In this document: one piece after another, positions 7,942-17,126 of the stretch
How positions within the stretch are numbered: position 1 is the first letter of the stretch
How the letters are laid out: each line of letters opens with the position of its first letter
Assembly (NCBI RefSeq): GCF_008704395.1
Contig: NZ_CP023695.1
Location: forward strand, 620,001-684,000
Direction of reading: 5' to 3'
Length of the DNA stretch: 64,000 nt
DNA from: Streptomyces alboniger
Lineage (GTDB): Bacteria > Actinomycetota > Actinomycetes > Streptomycetales > Streptomycetaceae
The notes under the pieces: generated by a model
What the model was told of the DNA's origin: nothing
Database searches by the model: none
The model's input: only the letters and a program-made list of their open reading frames with translations
Position numbers and translations under genes: made by a program

Positions 7942-10012
7942 GAGCGACCGGACCTTCCTCCGGCTGGATCAGCAGCTCCGTGTACCGGGCCGCTGTTTCC
8001 AGATGCTCGCGGACCGTGGCGCCGACTAGTCGGATGATCTCGTCACGCTGCTCGGAGAGGAACGTTGTGGCGAACTCCGCCGCGGCGGTTTCCTCCGTGG
8101 AGTCCTCCGCCGTCTTGGCACGGATCTTGCCGAGCAGATGCCGTTCGCTGACAAGCTTGCGCAAGAGGCCCGGCATTGGGCGGGTCCTGGCGTACCTCAT
8201 CGCCTCTTCCTTGCCGCGTACCGCGGCGATGACGAGGACAACGACGCCGACGACGGCGGCCACAGCGGCTCCCACCGGGTTGAGCGAGACCCCGACGGCC
8301 ACCATGCCGATGACTCCGGCCACGTAGGCGACCGCACCGACGGCTGCCTTCCCGATGGTGTTGAGGTTCTCCACGGCCAGGTCGGAGTACGAGCCCACGG
8401 GCGAGGCGCTGCGCGGGACGAACGGCCGGGACAGGCTCAGGGCCCCGGGCGGGATATCCCATGTGCGACAGATTTCGGCGGTCCGGGTGTCCACCAGGGC
8501 ACTGACACGCTTGCTCCAGTCTTCCGCTTCGGACTCGACGCGGCTGCGGAAGGCGCGCGAGGACAGGTAGTTCTCCCGAGTGCGCGCCACTTCCGTCTCG
8601 ATGTCCGACACCAAATCAAGCTCTCCGGTGCGCCAGCGCAGGACGGCGGGAATGACGTGTTCCTCGACGATGTTCTCGGTCATGACGGTGCCGAGCGTCC
8701 CGGCGAGTTCCGGAAGCTTCTCGTCGACGATGCTTTCGATCCGCCCGGAAGCCGCGAAGTCCTTGAGGTCCTTCCGGAAACCCTCCACACGAGTCCGGGT
8801 CCTGCCCGCGATCACCAGTCCCTTGGCGATGGCGTACTCGGGCTCGGCGCCCAGAACCACCCGGCTCTCGCCAAAGACCTCGCGGGCGATGTCCTGCGCG
8901 AAGTGCATCCGCGAAGCCCCGCCGGTCATCATGACGAGGTCCGGACCCTCGTCGTCGAGCTTGGCCTTCACCCTCTCCAGGTCGTCGCGGAACGCTTCGC
9001 GCCACGACGCCCCGTTCAGCGCGGTCAGCGGAGCGTTCGTGATGTCGTCCAGCACATCGGACGTGAGCCGGATGTCCACATCGATGCGCTCGCCCGCAGA
9101 TGTCTTGACCTCTACTGTCCTCCGCGAGGTGGTGAGGTCCGGTTCGAGCGGGTCCACATCGGTGAAGAACTGCTCCTTCAAGAGCCTGCACTGGTACTCC
9201 AGGTGCGCCCTCGAACCGGGCACCTCCAGGGCCTCCAGCAATCGATCCCGGTCGTCGTGGTCCTCGCCGCTCCGCCGCATCAGCTCTCTGTCGATGAGGG
9301 AAGCGCCGAGCGCGTTGTTGCCCGTGTCCGGGTGCGCGGAGAGTCCGGTCACGATGGTGTAGTCCGCCGTCGACGACCCGAGGTCGATGACCACGGAGGT
9401 GAGCCGTGCGACCGTGTCGCCCTCCAGCAGATCCAGCGGGTTGGGCAGGTCACGCGACTCACGGCCGTACAGCAGGGCCGCCCGCGACTCCGGAAGGACC
9501 TCCACCTCGCCCGGACACAGACCCGCCAGCAGATCGCGGTACGCCTCCCGCTGCTGCAGGCTCCAGCCCGACGGTGTACCGAAGAGCCAACGGGTTGGCG
9601 TGTCGGCCGAGATGACGATCACGTCGTGCGGTGCGTCGTCCGTCTCGGACAGGCCGATGAGTTCACGCACGACGTGGGCCACGAAGAGCTCGACCGCTCG
9701 TTGGGTGCGGCCGCCGTCTTCGAGGTCGGCGCTTTTGAACGTGGAGTAGAACTCCAGCACTCTTTCCCTGGGCCGGCGGGCGAAGCAGGCACCACCAATC
9801 ACTGTGCGGGTCGGATGCTGCTGCGACGGGCCGGTGAGCAGCGCGACCGCCGTGGGGTAGGACTTCCCACTGCCCTTCCCGCTGCGGGGCAGAGCGGCTA
9901 CGCGCGGCTCGTCCCTCGACTCGGACCATGCGGTGCAGATGGCCGTCTCGCCGTGCCCCAGATCGAAGCCGATCAGCAGTACCCGCCCGTCACCCGATGC
10001 GTGGCTGGTCAT
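7934..10012 (-). CDS. Hsp70/actin-fold ATPase with C-terminal membrane hairpin
   Basis: 692 residues. The N-terminal half has the Hsp70/actin nucleotide site: phosphate-1 (GFDLGHGETAIC, near residue 16), phosphate-2 (VVIDLGSSTADYTIV) and the adenosine motif (MMTGGASRMHFA). The usual DnaK substrate-binding domain is not recognisable. In its place is a charged helical region and then two hydrophobic segments at about residues 556-600 (VAYVAGVIGMVAVGVSL and AAVAAVVGVVVLVIAAV), followed by a charged tail. This suggests a membrane-tethered Hsp70-like switch, not a general chaperone. It overlaps the GrpE-like gene by 4 bases and the CHAT gene by 8, indicating translational coupling. Confidence 0.85.
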   Translation of the reverse strand: MTSHASGDGRVLLIGFDLGHGETAICTAWSESRDEPRVAALPRSGKGSGKSYPTAVALLTGPSQQHPTRTVIGGACFARRPRERVLEFYSTFKSADLEDGGRTQRAVELFVAHVVRELIGLSETDDAPHDVIVISADTPTRWLFGTPSGWSLQQREAYRDLLAGLCPGEVEVLPESRAALLYGRESRDLPNPLDLLEGDTVARLTSVVIDLGSSTADYTIVTGLSAHPDTGNNALGASLIDRELMRRSGEDHDDRDRLLEALEVPGSRAHLEYQCRLLKEQFFTDVDPLEPDLTTSRRTVEVKTSAGERIDVDIRLTSDVLDDITNAPLTALNGASWREAFRDDLERVKAKLDDEGPDLVMMTGGASRMHFAQDIAREVFGESRVVLGAEPEYAIAKGLVIAGRTRTRVEGFRKDLKDFAASGRIESIVDEKLPELAGTLGTVMTENIVEEHVIPAVLRWRTGELDLVSDIETEVARTRENYLSSRAFRSRVESEAEDWSKRVSALVDTRTAEICRTWDIPPGALSLSRPFVPRSASPVGSYSDLAVENLNTIGKAAVGAVAYVAGVIGMVAVGVSLNPVGAAVAAVVGVVVLVIAAVRGKEEAMRYARTRPMPGLLRKLVSERHLLGKIRAKTAEDSTEETAAAEFATTFLSEQRDEIIRLVGATVREHLETAARYTELLIQPEEGPVAHE

Positions 10013-10965
10013 GAAGATGTGTCACCTTCTCCCCTGTCGCCGGCTCCGTCACCCTGTGCGTCGACCGATGCGGAACAGTGCACCTCGCCGGCCAAGACGA
10101 GACGCTGTGCCCCGTTCGGCGCCTCCACCGTGATCGCGGGCGTGAGCTCCTCGAGCTGGGGGGATGGGGCGTCGCCTGCGCCGTGGAAGGTGAAGAGATG
10201 GGTCTGCTGCTCGGGTTCGAGTTCCGGGTCGTAGTGGACGATCCGGATACGTCGCCGCTCGAGTTCCGAGCACATCCGGTCGATCGCGTCCCCGGCCAGC
10301 GCCTCATTGCGTCGCCGGGCAGCCCCGACCAGGTCCTGGACGAGCCTCATCAGCGAGTTGTCCGCGTCCCAGGGACGGTCCCGCACCTCCGGGGGCTGCG
10401 GCGATCGGCTGAAGGCGTCCTCGACGCGCCCGAGTGCGGCACGTGCCGCCATCAGCGCGGCTTCGTGCAGCTGGGCGGCACGCGTGTCCTTGACGGGCGG
10501 GGGCTCGGAATCGGCGGCCGGGTGGCTGCCGTGAGACCTCAGCTGGTTCATCTTCGCCTGTACCTTGCTGAGGGGGCCGCGGTGCTGGCTTCGGCGGTCG
10601 TCCAGTTGTTTTCCGGCGGCGTGCGTCACCGCCTGTTGGAAGACCGAGGGCGACACCTCCTCGAGCATCTTCTGAATGGCGACGATGAGGACGTCGAGTA
10701 CATCCCGGAGCTGTTCCCGAGCCTGCCGGTCGGCTCGCATCTCCTGGACGGCCTGGGTTCGCAGGGCCCGCAACACGGAATCAACCGCCGTTGCGACCTC
10801 GTTCGGCCCGCAGCCTTGCAAGTCCCCGCCGGATGGCTCGAAGTCGTCGAGAATCCTGACCAGTTGCCCCTTGCCGATCAGCGGAGGCAGCGGCGCGACC
10901 CGTGGTTCTCCGCGGTCCGTGGGAGGGCCGGCGCGATTGTTCCGCTCGGGGCCGTGTTCAGTCAT
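10009..10965 (-). CDS. GrpE-like putative nucleotide exchange factor
   Basis: 318 residues with no membrane segment. The centre is long amphipathic helix (LRALRTQAVQEMRADRQARE, continuing through VLIVAIQKMLEEVSP), as in the GrpE dimer stalk. A later segment (DAIDRMCSELERRRIRIV, then YDPELEP) resembles the short beta-domain that ends GrpE, but the canonical GrpE C-terminal signature is not present. I base the GrpE-like call mainly on the helix-then-beta layout and on sitting between two Hsp70 genes. It overlaps both neighbours by 4 bases. The alternative is an unrelated coiled-coil adaptor. Confidence 0.55.
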   Translation of the reverse strand: MTEHGPERNNRAGPPTDRGEPRVAPLPPLIGKGQLVRILDDFEPSGGDLQGCGPNEVATAVDSVLRALRTQAVQEMRADRQAREQLRDVLDVLIVAIQKMLEEVSPSVFQQAVTHAAGKQLDDRRSQHRGPLSKVQAKMNQLRSHGSHPAADSEPPPVKDTRAAQLHEAALMAARAALGRVEDAFSRSPQPPEVRDRPWDADNSLMRLVQDLVGAARRRNEALAGDAIDRMCSELERRRIRIVHYDPELEPEQQTHLFTFHGAGDAPSPQLEELTPAITVEAPNGAQRLVLAGEVHCSASVDAQGDGAGDRGEGDTSS

Positions 10966-13262
10966 GCTTCCCCCTCATGTGTCAGAGCCCATATCCGGAC
11001 CCCTTCTTGCGCCCCTACAACGAGCCGGTGCCCGTCTGACGTGATGGCGATGGCCGTGGGGTCTCCGGCTGCTGTCGCATGGGCCCGCGGTCGCTGGTCA
11101 CGGACGCTCCACACCTGCACACTCGCGTCGCTTCCCGCAGCAGCCACCAGGGCGCCGTCGGGTGAGAGGTCCACGGCACGCATGCTGGGCCGATGAGTGG
11201 AGGCGAGGATCACGGACCAGGCGGAGGTGTCGTACACGTCCAGGTAACCCCGGCCCCCGGCTTCGCCGCCGACCACGGCCAGTGACCGGCCGTCCGGGCT
11301 GAACCGCACGGCCCGGACCGGTGCGGTGTGGGTGAGGGTGCGGGACCTCTGCTCGTCGTCGAGATCGATGACGTGTGTGACGCCTGATCCGGACTCGTTG
11401 TCGTCACCACCGACCGCGAGTGTTCGACCGTCCGGATGTACGGACAACGCCGCCGACCACGTCGGAATTTCGGTGGCTGTGTGTGTCCGGCCCGTGCCGG
11501 CGTCGACCAGCCGCAGTGATCCCTGGCCGCAGGCGATGGCCAGGTACTGACCTCCGGGCAGGAATTCGAGTGCCTGCGCGGCTCCCGGGAGCCGCGACGT
11601 CCACACGGTGATCGCCGGATTCTCGGGATCCAGGAGGTGCACGGACTGTTCCTGCGAAGAGAGCCCGAACGCCAGGTGTGCGCTGTCTCGAGTCCAGGCA
11701 AGGGCGCGAACACGTCCCCTCTCCGGGCGCTGGCAGATCTCCCTCGCCGAGTCCGCGTCCACAACCCGTACGGTGCAGCGGTCTGTCGATTCCTGTTCCG
11801 CCACTGCCAGTCTGCGGCCGTTCGGGCTGCAGGCGAGCGCGGTGACACGAGCGGCCCAGGAACGGACCATACGGGGACTGCCGCGTACCTCAGCGGGTAT
11901 CGGCGGGCGCAGGGATGTGAGGATCCAGTCGCCGGTGAAGAATTGCTGGTCCTTGTCTAGGTGCCGCTGGACCACCCGTCCCGGCTCCCGTGCGGACAGG
12001 TCGTGCAGAGCACCGTCGACCAGCCGGACCCTGGCCAGCGTGGAGCCTGCCGAGTAGGCGTCACCGGGCTCCACGAGCCAGCGGCCGAGGACTGCCCGGT
12101 CACCGCGCGGCAGCGTCCAGCGCAGGGGCCGTACCAGATCGGGCGGTGCGTCCGACGGTGTACACCGCGCCGCCATGTCGGCCGCCCACCGCGACGCGCC
12201 CTCCACCACGGCGAGGACCGCGTCGGCCGCCGGATGCAGTGGCCTGCCGAGGTGATGGGCGAGGTACGGGGCGACCACGGGCATTCTGCTGCCGCCGCCG
12301 ATCAGGAGTACGCCGGTGATGTCGTCCAGGGTGAGATGTGCCTGGTCGACCAGGGCCAGGCAGCAGTTCACCGTTCCGCGCAACAGAGGTGCGGTGATCT
12401 GCCGGAGCCGGTCGCGGTCGGCGGACATGTGCGGCAGCCCCAGGGAGACGTACGCGCGAGCGTCCTCGGCCGCGCTCAGGCGGTGTTTGAGGGTGACGGC
12501 GGCCTGGGCCATGGCCTGTTCCAGCAGGTCCTGCTCGTCGGCTCGGCTCCGGTGTCCGGCAAGCCACGCCTCCGCTTGGGGGCGGAAGTCCTGGACCAGA
12601 GCCGCGTCCACCTCCCGGGCGCCGTGATTCTCGGCCAGTCCCCCTTGGGCCAGTACCTCGGGCTGCACTGCGTCTGTCATGCGGACCAGTGCCGCGTCGA
12701 AGGTGCCTCCGCCGAGGTCGTAGACGAGCACGACGTCGCCGTCGGCCCAGCGGCTGCCGACCGCCTGGGAGTGGGCGGCCGCGACGGGCTCTGCCAGGAC
12801 CTCCACGTCGGTGAATCCGGCCAGTCGGCCCGCGTCGATTGTCGCGGCCCGCTGCTTCTCGTCGGCGGAGACCGGGACCGTGATCAGCAGTCGCCCCGGG
12901 TCGAAGCCGAGCTGCCGTGCGGCGGAGCGCAGTTCTCGGAGCACCGCCGCAGCCAGCTCCACCACCGGATAGGGCCGACCGTCCAGCAGGACGGGCGAGT
13001 CGCTGCCCAGGCGGGGCTTGAACTCGGTGAGGTACGCACGGGGGTTGTCGCCCTTGCGGTCCTCGGCCGCCGAGCCGACGAGTAACCGTCCCCCTTCGTC
13101 GAAGACGCTGGTGGGCCACCAGTCCCGGCCCGTCGACGGGTCCTTCACCAGACGCCGTTCTCCTCCGGCCAGCAGGACCGACGACGAGGTGGTCGTTCCC
13201 AGATCCACGACGAGAACGGCTTGCGCAGGCGGTCGCCCGGCGGGCTCCGGAGGCGGGGTCAC
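10962..13262 (-). CDS. Hsp70 ATPase fused to a WD40 propeller, 766 aa
   Basis: Residues 1-370 are an Hsp70/actin ATPase: VVDLGTTTSSSVLL (phosphate-1), VYDLGGGTFDAALV (phosphate-2), EPVAAAHSQA (connect) and GVLLIGGGSRMPVV (adenosine). After a linker, residues about 470-766 are WD40/beta-propeller repeats recognisable by recurring HxxxVRAVRFSPDGRSLAV-type blades (VTALACSPNGRRLAV, MRAVDLSPDGALVAAAGSD). The propeller replaces the substrate-binding domain, so client choice probably depends on it. I chose the GTG at 13262 because it overlaps the upstream stop as GTGA and follows a strong GGAGGAGCAGG site. An earlier ATG at 13307 would overlap the GTPase gene by 49 bases. Confidence 0.88.
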   Translation of the reverse strand: MTPPPEPAGRPPAQAVLVVDLGTTTSSSVLLAGGERRLVKDPSTGRDWWPTSVFDEGGRLLVGSAAEDRKGDNPRAYLTEFKPRLGSDSPVLLDGRPYPVVELAAAVLRELRSAARQLGFDPGRLLITVPVSADEKQRAATIDAGRLAGFTDVEVLAEPVAAAHSQAVGSRWADGDVVLVYDLGGGTFDAALVRMTDAVQPEVLAQGGLAENHGAREVDAALVQDFRPQAEAWLAGHRSRADEQDLLEQAMAQAAVTLKHRLSAAEDARAYVSLGLPHMSADRDRLRQITAPLLRGTVNCCLALVDQAHLTLDDITGVLLIGGGSRMPVVAPYLAHHLGRPLHPAADAVLAVVEGASRWAADMAARCTPSDAPPDLVRPLRWTLPRGDRAVLGRWLVEPGDAYSAGSTLARVRLVDGALHDLSAREPGRVVQRHLDKDQQFFTGDWILTSLRPPIPAEVRGSPRMVRSWAARVTALACSPNGRRLAVAEQESTDRCTVRVVDADSAREICQRPERGRVRALAWTRDSAHLAFGLSSQEQSVHLLDPENPAITVWTSRLPGAAQALEFLPGGQYLAIACGQGSLRLVDAGTGRTHTATEIPTWSAALSVHPDGRTLAVGGDDNESGSGVTHVIDLDDEQRSRTLTHTAPVRAVRFSPDGRSLAVVGGEAGGRGYLDVYDTSAWSVILASTHRPSMRAVDLSPDGALVAAAGSDASVQVWSVRDQRPRAHATAAGDPTAIAITSDGHRLVVGAQEGVRIWALTHEGEA

Positions 13263-14887
13263 TCCTGCTCCTCCAACAACGCCCGGGCCGTGCGGACTCG
13301 ATGACACAGCTGCTCGTACCGGCGCTCCATCACCTGGACCAGCGCTCGCCCGCCCGGTTGGTTCGCAACCGGAGATGTGCGCCAGTGGCCCAGCCGCTCC
13401 AGCGCCGTCCTCTCCATCTCCGCCAGTACGGTGACCGGGGGCAGTCCGAGACGTTCGGCGACGGATGCGCCCTGTTCGCCCATCGCCGTACGCAGCTCCG
13501 CCGCCTCCGCCTCGGACAGTGCGATCTCACCCTCGTACCAACGCCTCAGCGTGCGCAGCTCCACGAAGGCGAGTTCGTCTCGTTCGAGATCAGTGATCTG
13601 TTGTAGGGCGTTCCGGACTGCGGCGCGGGTTCGGGGGTCTTTGCCGCAGATGTCCGGCCCGTCGACGTCCATGGCGTGGACTGAGTCGAGGATGCGGCCC
13701 AGTTTGATCAGGTCACGTCGGCGGCCGAAATGCCGAACGAGAGCCTGGCGCAGCGCCGCCATCCCGCTGCGTCGGTCGAGCTCAGCCCTCAGGTCGTCCG
13801 GTGTGTCGACGCCTTCCCGAATCAGCGCGGTGGCCAGGGCGATCCCGTACGGGCTGAACCGTTGCACGAGCGGTCCCCGCCGCTCCGGGGGCAGCGGCAG
13901 GTCGCCGTAGGGACTGGTGGCGAAGGCTCGGTGCACGCGGAGGCGCTTCTCCAGCAGCGCGCGATCGGTTCGGGCGAGTGAGACCAGATCGGTGTACTCC
14001 TCGTCGCCCATGGCGACGGCCGCTGCCGCGACCTTGCTGCACACCGGATGCACATCGTGGAACAGACGGGACATGTCCGGGTCCGCGGCGATCCGCTCGG
14101 CGGTTTTCCGTGCCCGCACCAGCGGATCGCCCACGGGACGGCCGGCTTCCCCCAGCCAGGCCAGTTCGACCTTGGTGAGCACCCCGACGCAGGTGACCGG
14201 GGACAGGGCGAGGTCGTTGCCCCGGAAGCGGGCCAGCAGATCCGCGTCACTGCGGGACACGCCCGCGTTCAGGACAGCGAGCACCGCGTCGGCACGGCTG
14301 AGCTGGGCGGCGGTCGCGGCGCTGACGCCTTCGGCGGTGAGCCCGAGAGCCGTGAGGGCCGCCAGAGCGTCCGCCTCGAACTGCGAGCCGAATCCCGGGG
14401 TGTCCACCAGGTCGAACCACCGCAGGTACGGGAAAGGGCCGTGGACATCCACCCACGCGGCATCCACGCAGCCACGGCCGTCCGGTGTGCGGGCGGTGAA
14501 CCGTGCCAATGACGTCATCGAGTGGTGCTCGGAAGGTCGGCCGTCCCGGAAGTGGACTGTGACGGCTTGCTCGTCCGCGTGGCGAAGGACGCTGACGGTG
14601 AAGGTGACGGGATTGAGGCCGGTCACCATCAGCTCTCCGCCGACCAGGGCGTTGACCAGCGTCGACTTTCCGGAACTGACGACTCCCGCCACTGCTACGC
14701 GCATCGGCGTGTGCAGTGCGCGCCTGGCCTGTTCCAGCACGTGACGGACGTGACCGCTGTCGGGGCCCGGCGGTATGCGGTGCAGGGCGACATCGAGCGC
14801 CCGCTCGGCTCGCAGTCGAAGGGGGGACCCGGTCGGCTGCGGACCGACGGGTACTGAAGACTCGATCCATACAGGGGCCGAGCTCAC
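13259..14887 (-). CDS. Dynamin-like GTPase, 542 aa
   Basis: The GTPase domain occupies about residues 60-290. G1 is GVVSSGKSTLVNALVGG, G3 is DLVDTPGFGSQFE and G4 is VGVLTKVEL. The threonines after G1 (GLNPVTFTVSV) are in the place of G2. The C-terminal half is helical and carries no membrane helix, so membrane contact, if any, would be through the paired larger GTPase. Bacterial dynamin-like proteins commonly come as adjacent pairs that act as hetero-oligomers on membranes. It overlaps the upstream GTPase gene by 4 bases (ATGA) and the downstream Hsp70-WD40 gene by 4 (GTGA). Confidence 0.85.
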   Translation of the reverse strand: MSSAPVWIESSVPVGPQPTGSPLRLRAERALDVALHRIPPGPDSGHVRHVLEQARRALHTPMRVAVAGVVSSGKSTLVNALVGGELMVTGLNPVTFTVSVLRHADEQAVTVHFRDGRPSEHHSMTSLARFTARTPDGRGCVDAAWVDVHGPFPYLRWFDLVDTPGFGSQFEADALAALTALGLTAEGVSAATAAQLSRADAVLAVLNAGVSRSDADLLARFRGNDLALSPVTCVGVLTKVELAWLGEAGRPVGDPLVRARKTAERIAADPDMSRLFHDVHPVCSKVAAAAVAMGDEEYTDLVSLARTDRALLEKRLRVHRAFATSPYGDLPLPPERRGPLVQRFSPYGIALATALIREGVDTPDDLRAELDRRSGMAALRQALVRHFGRRRDLIKLGRILDSVHAMDVDGPDICGKDPRTRAAVRNALQQITDLERDELAFVELRTLRRWYEGEIALSEAEAAELRTAMGEQGASVAERLGLPPVTVLAEMERTALERLGHWRTSPVANQPGGRALVQVMERRYEQLCHRVRTARALLEEQE

Positions 14888-16884
14888 GAGGCTCCCTGCG
14901 TCCGCAGGTCTTCGGCCAGCTGGTGGATGCGTTCCTGCAGCGTCAGCAGTACGGTGCAGCGCTGCTCGGCTGCGGCGCGTTCAACTGCTCTGTCCTGACC
15001 GACGGCTGCGCGTGCGGCCGCGATTGCTCTCGCCGAGGCGGCGCATTCCGTACGGCGCTCTTCGACGCGATGACGTAAGTCCTCCGTCACTTGGCGCGTG
15101 TGGGCCTCGACGACCTCGGCGAGAGCCGTTTGGAGGAACGCCTTCTGCTCCGGTTCCCAGGACTCGAATACCTGGTCAAGGGCGTGGACCCGTTCGCTGT
15201 GGGCGAGTTCGCGGAGCCATCGCAGCTGCCGGGTGAAGGACAGCGTGGCGCCCACGACGCCGCCGACCATCCGTCCGACCAGTGCCGCAGGCGATTCGTA
15301 CGGCCCCTCGCCCGCCTTCAGAACCCGAGTGACGCCCCGTTCGACCTGCTCGGCTGGCAGGGCTCTGCGCAGAGCCACCTCCCACGCCACCTCTCCGAGC
15401 CGCCCACCCGCTTCGGCACCCCGCCGGGCTCCCTCCGTCGCTGTGTCCAGGGCGATGAGCAGCTCGGTGAGCAGGGGCGAAGAGGGGTCCGGCCGTCGGC
15501 TCTGTACGGCAGCTGACGCCGTGGGCAGCGGCGGCGTGGCCAGACCGCCCGGCGCTGTGTCCCTCAACTGAACCCTGGTCTGCACTTCGAACGCCTTGTG
15601 AACTTCGGCCGCCCGTTTCCGCACGAGCTGGCTCAGCTCGGCGGTGAGCAGGGCCAGGCCCTGCGCCACACGGTCCAGAAGCAGTTGGGGATCGTCGAGC
15701 AGTTCCTGCCGGCCGCGGTACGCGTAGCGGAGCGTTCGCCACATCTCGGCCAGATCGGTGTCCACCCGCTGCTTCAGCTCGACGGTTACAGCGGTCATTT
15801 CCTCGGCGAGTCGATCCGGCCACACGGCGGAGCCGTCGGCGAGGGCGGCAGCCCTCTTCTCCTCGGCGTCGGCAGCCGCGGCGAGCCTCTCGTTCACGGA
15901 GCGGTCCTCGGTGTTCATCACGGACAGGACCGCTTCCACCGGTGCCAGCAGCGACGTTGTCACCCGATCCAGTTCGGCGAGAGCCGCCTCCTGGAGCAGC
16001 CGGGCGCCGGACCGCGCCAGCGTCGGCCAGAGTTTTTCCTCCAGGGGACCGAAGTTGCTGAGCTCGAAGTCCTCCGGATCATGCTCCGTCAGGTGGGCCA
16101 GGCGCAGATGGCTGGAGACCGGCACGATAGCCAACCGCTCGGGAGCCAGGCCCGGCACCGCCCGCAGCCGTGTCCGAAGGTCGAGTACGGCGGCTTCCAC
16201 ATCGGGCGACTGATCGCACTTCGTGACGACGAATAACAGTCGCTCCGCGTGGGTGGCGGCGCCCACCGCGCGTGCGACGACATTGATGAACGCCAACTCC
16301 GACGCGAGAAGGGGCTGGAGTGCGTCCGTCACATACAGCACGGCATCAGCAATGGGCAGCACGCCCAGGGTCGCGGTGCTGTGACTCCGGTACACCCCGC
16401 CGACGCCGGGCGTGTCGACGAGCAGCACTCCGCTCTCGAGCCTGGGGTTCGGCAGTTCGATGGACACCGCGGACACGCGGTCCGCGTCCGGCGCGCCGTA
16501 TCCGTCCGCCACTGCGGATTCGCAGAGGTGAGAGCGGAGCTCCTCCCGGCTGATGCGGCGCTCCTCGGCACGGCGTTCCCCGTGCGCGGCGAGGCTGACG
16601 GTGATGACCTCTTCGGCACCCCATCGCAGGGTCGTGACGGCCCGCGTGGACAGGTAGGAGTCGACCGGAAGCAGTCCCGGTTCCTCCAGCAGTGCGTTGA
16701 TCAGTGAGGACTTCCCCCGGCTGAACTCACCCATGACCACGAGAGCCATCTGTTTCTCATAGAGTCCGCGCTCCGCCTCGTGCAGGCGCTCCACGCTCGC
16801 CTGGGCTCCCGCGCCCAGCGCCGCCCCCACGACTGCCGGAAAGAGCGCCAGGATCTCCCGCTCGCGCTCGTCATAGTTGACCAC
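14884..16884 (-). CDS. Dynamin-family GTPase, first gene of the operon, 666 aa
   Basis: The N-terminal GTPase domain has G1 VVMGEFSRGKSSLINALL, a threonine-containing switch (YLSTRAVTTLRW), G3 LLVDTPGVGG and G4 VVTKCDQSPD. The remainder is long helix with a hydrophobic patch (ALVGRMVGGVVGATLSF) that could act as the membrane-inserting paddle, then a coiled-coil tail (RAVERAAAEQRCTVLLTLQE). The GTG at 16884 is chosen because AAGGGGGG lies about 10 bases upstream. An ATG at 17007 gives an extension of poor composition that would cross the candidate promoter. It is the first of seven co-directional overlapping genes. Confidence 0.85.
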   Translation of the reverse strand: MVNYDEREREILALFPAVVGAALGAGAQASVERLHEAERGLYEKQMALVVMGEFSRGKSSLINALLEEPGLLPVDSYLSTRAVTTLRWGAEEVITVSLAAHGERRAEERRISREELRSHLCESAVADGYGAPDADRVSAVSIELPNPRLESGVLLVDTPGVGGVYRSHSTATLGVLPIADAVLYVTDALQPLLASELAFINVVARAVGAATHAERLLFVVTKCDQSPDVEAAVLDLRTRLRAVPGLAPERLAIVPVSSHLRLAHLTEHDPEDFELSNFGPLEEKLWPTLARSGARLLQEAALAELDRVTTSLLAPVEAVLSVMNTEDRSVNERLAAAADAEEKRAAALADGSAVWPDRLAEEMTAVTVELKQRVDTDLAEMWRTLRYAYRGRQELLDDPQLLLDRVAQGLALLTAELSQLVRKRAAEVHKAFEVQTRVQLRDTAPGGLATPPLPTASAAVQSRRPDPSSPLLTELLIALDTATEGARRGAEAGGRLGEVAWEVALRRALPAEQVERGVTRVLKAGEGPYESPAALVGRMVGGVVGATLSFTRQLRWLRELAHSERVHALDQVFESWEPEQKAFLQTALAEVVEAHTRQVTEDLRHRVEERRTECAASARAIAAARAAVGQDRAVERAAAEQRCTVLLTLQERIHQLAEDLRTQGAS

Positions 16885-16967
16885 GATACCGGCCCCCCTT
16901 GGCCCGACATGTCGGCCGTGGCGGCAGCCCGTGGACTGCCAGCGGTCGACACCTACCCGCCAAGCGG

Positions 16968-16996
16968 AATATACGACCAATCGAAGGAATGGCCAA
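16968..16996 (-). promoter_or_regulatory. Candidate promoter of the chaperone-dynamin-CHAT operon
   Basis: Read on the minus strand, TTGGCC (16991-16996, -35 like) and TATATT (16968-16973, -10 like) are separated by exactly 17 bases. Transcription would start near 16961 and leave a leader of about 77 bases before the GTG at 16884. AT-rich boxes are scarce in this DNA, which supports the call. Confidence 0.5.
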
Positions 16997-17010
16997 TGAC
17001 GGACCAAAGG

Positions 17011-17025
17011 GTCACATTCTGTGAC
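17011..17025. promoter_or_regulatory. Inverted repeat, possible operator
   Basis: GTCACA-TTC-TGTGAC is a perfect 6-bp inverted repeat about 15 bases upstream of the candidate -35 box. The position suits an activator or repressor site, and no regulator gene is adjacent. Confidence 0.35.
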
Positions 17026-17126
17026 GCGACTGGTCTATCGACGGTGGGGCGCGTCCAATCAACGGCTGTGTCTCACATTCGGTGGTGACGCCGTCTTGAG
17101 GTTCCCCGTTGATCGGGAGGTGCTGA

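Noticed and set aside
8138..10234. Long plus-strand open frame of about 700 codons opposite the Hsp70 gene
   Set aside because: Its composition (Arg, Gly, His rich, no domains) is that of a high-GC antisense shadow. The minus strand has clear ATPase motifs and coupled starts.
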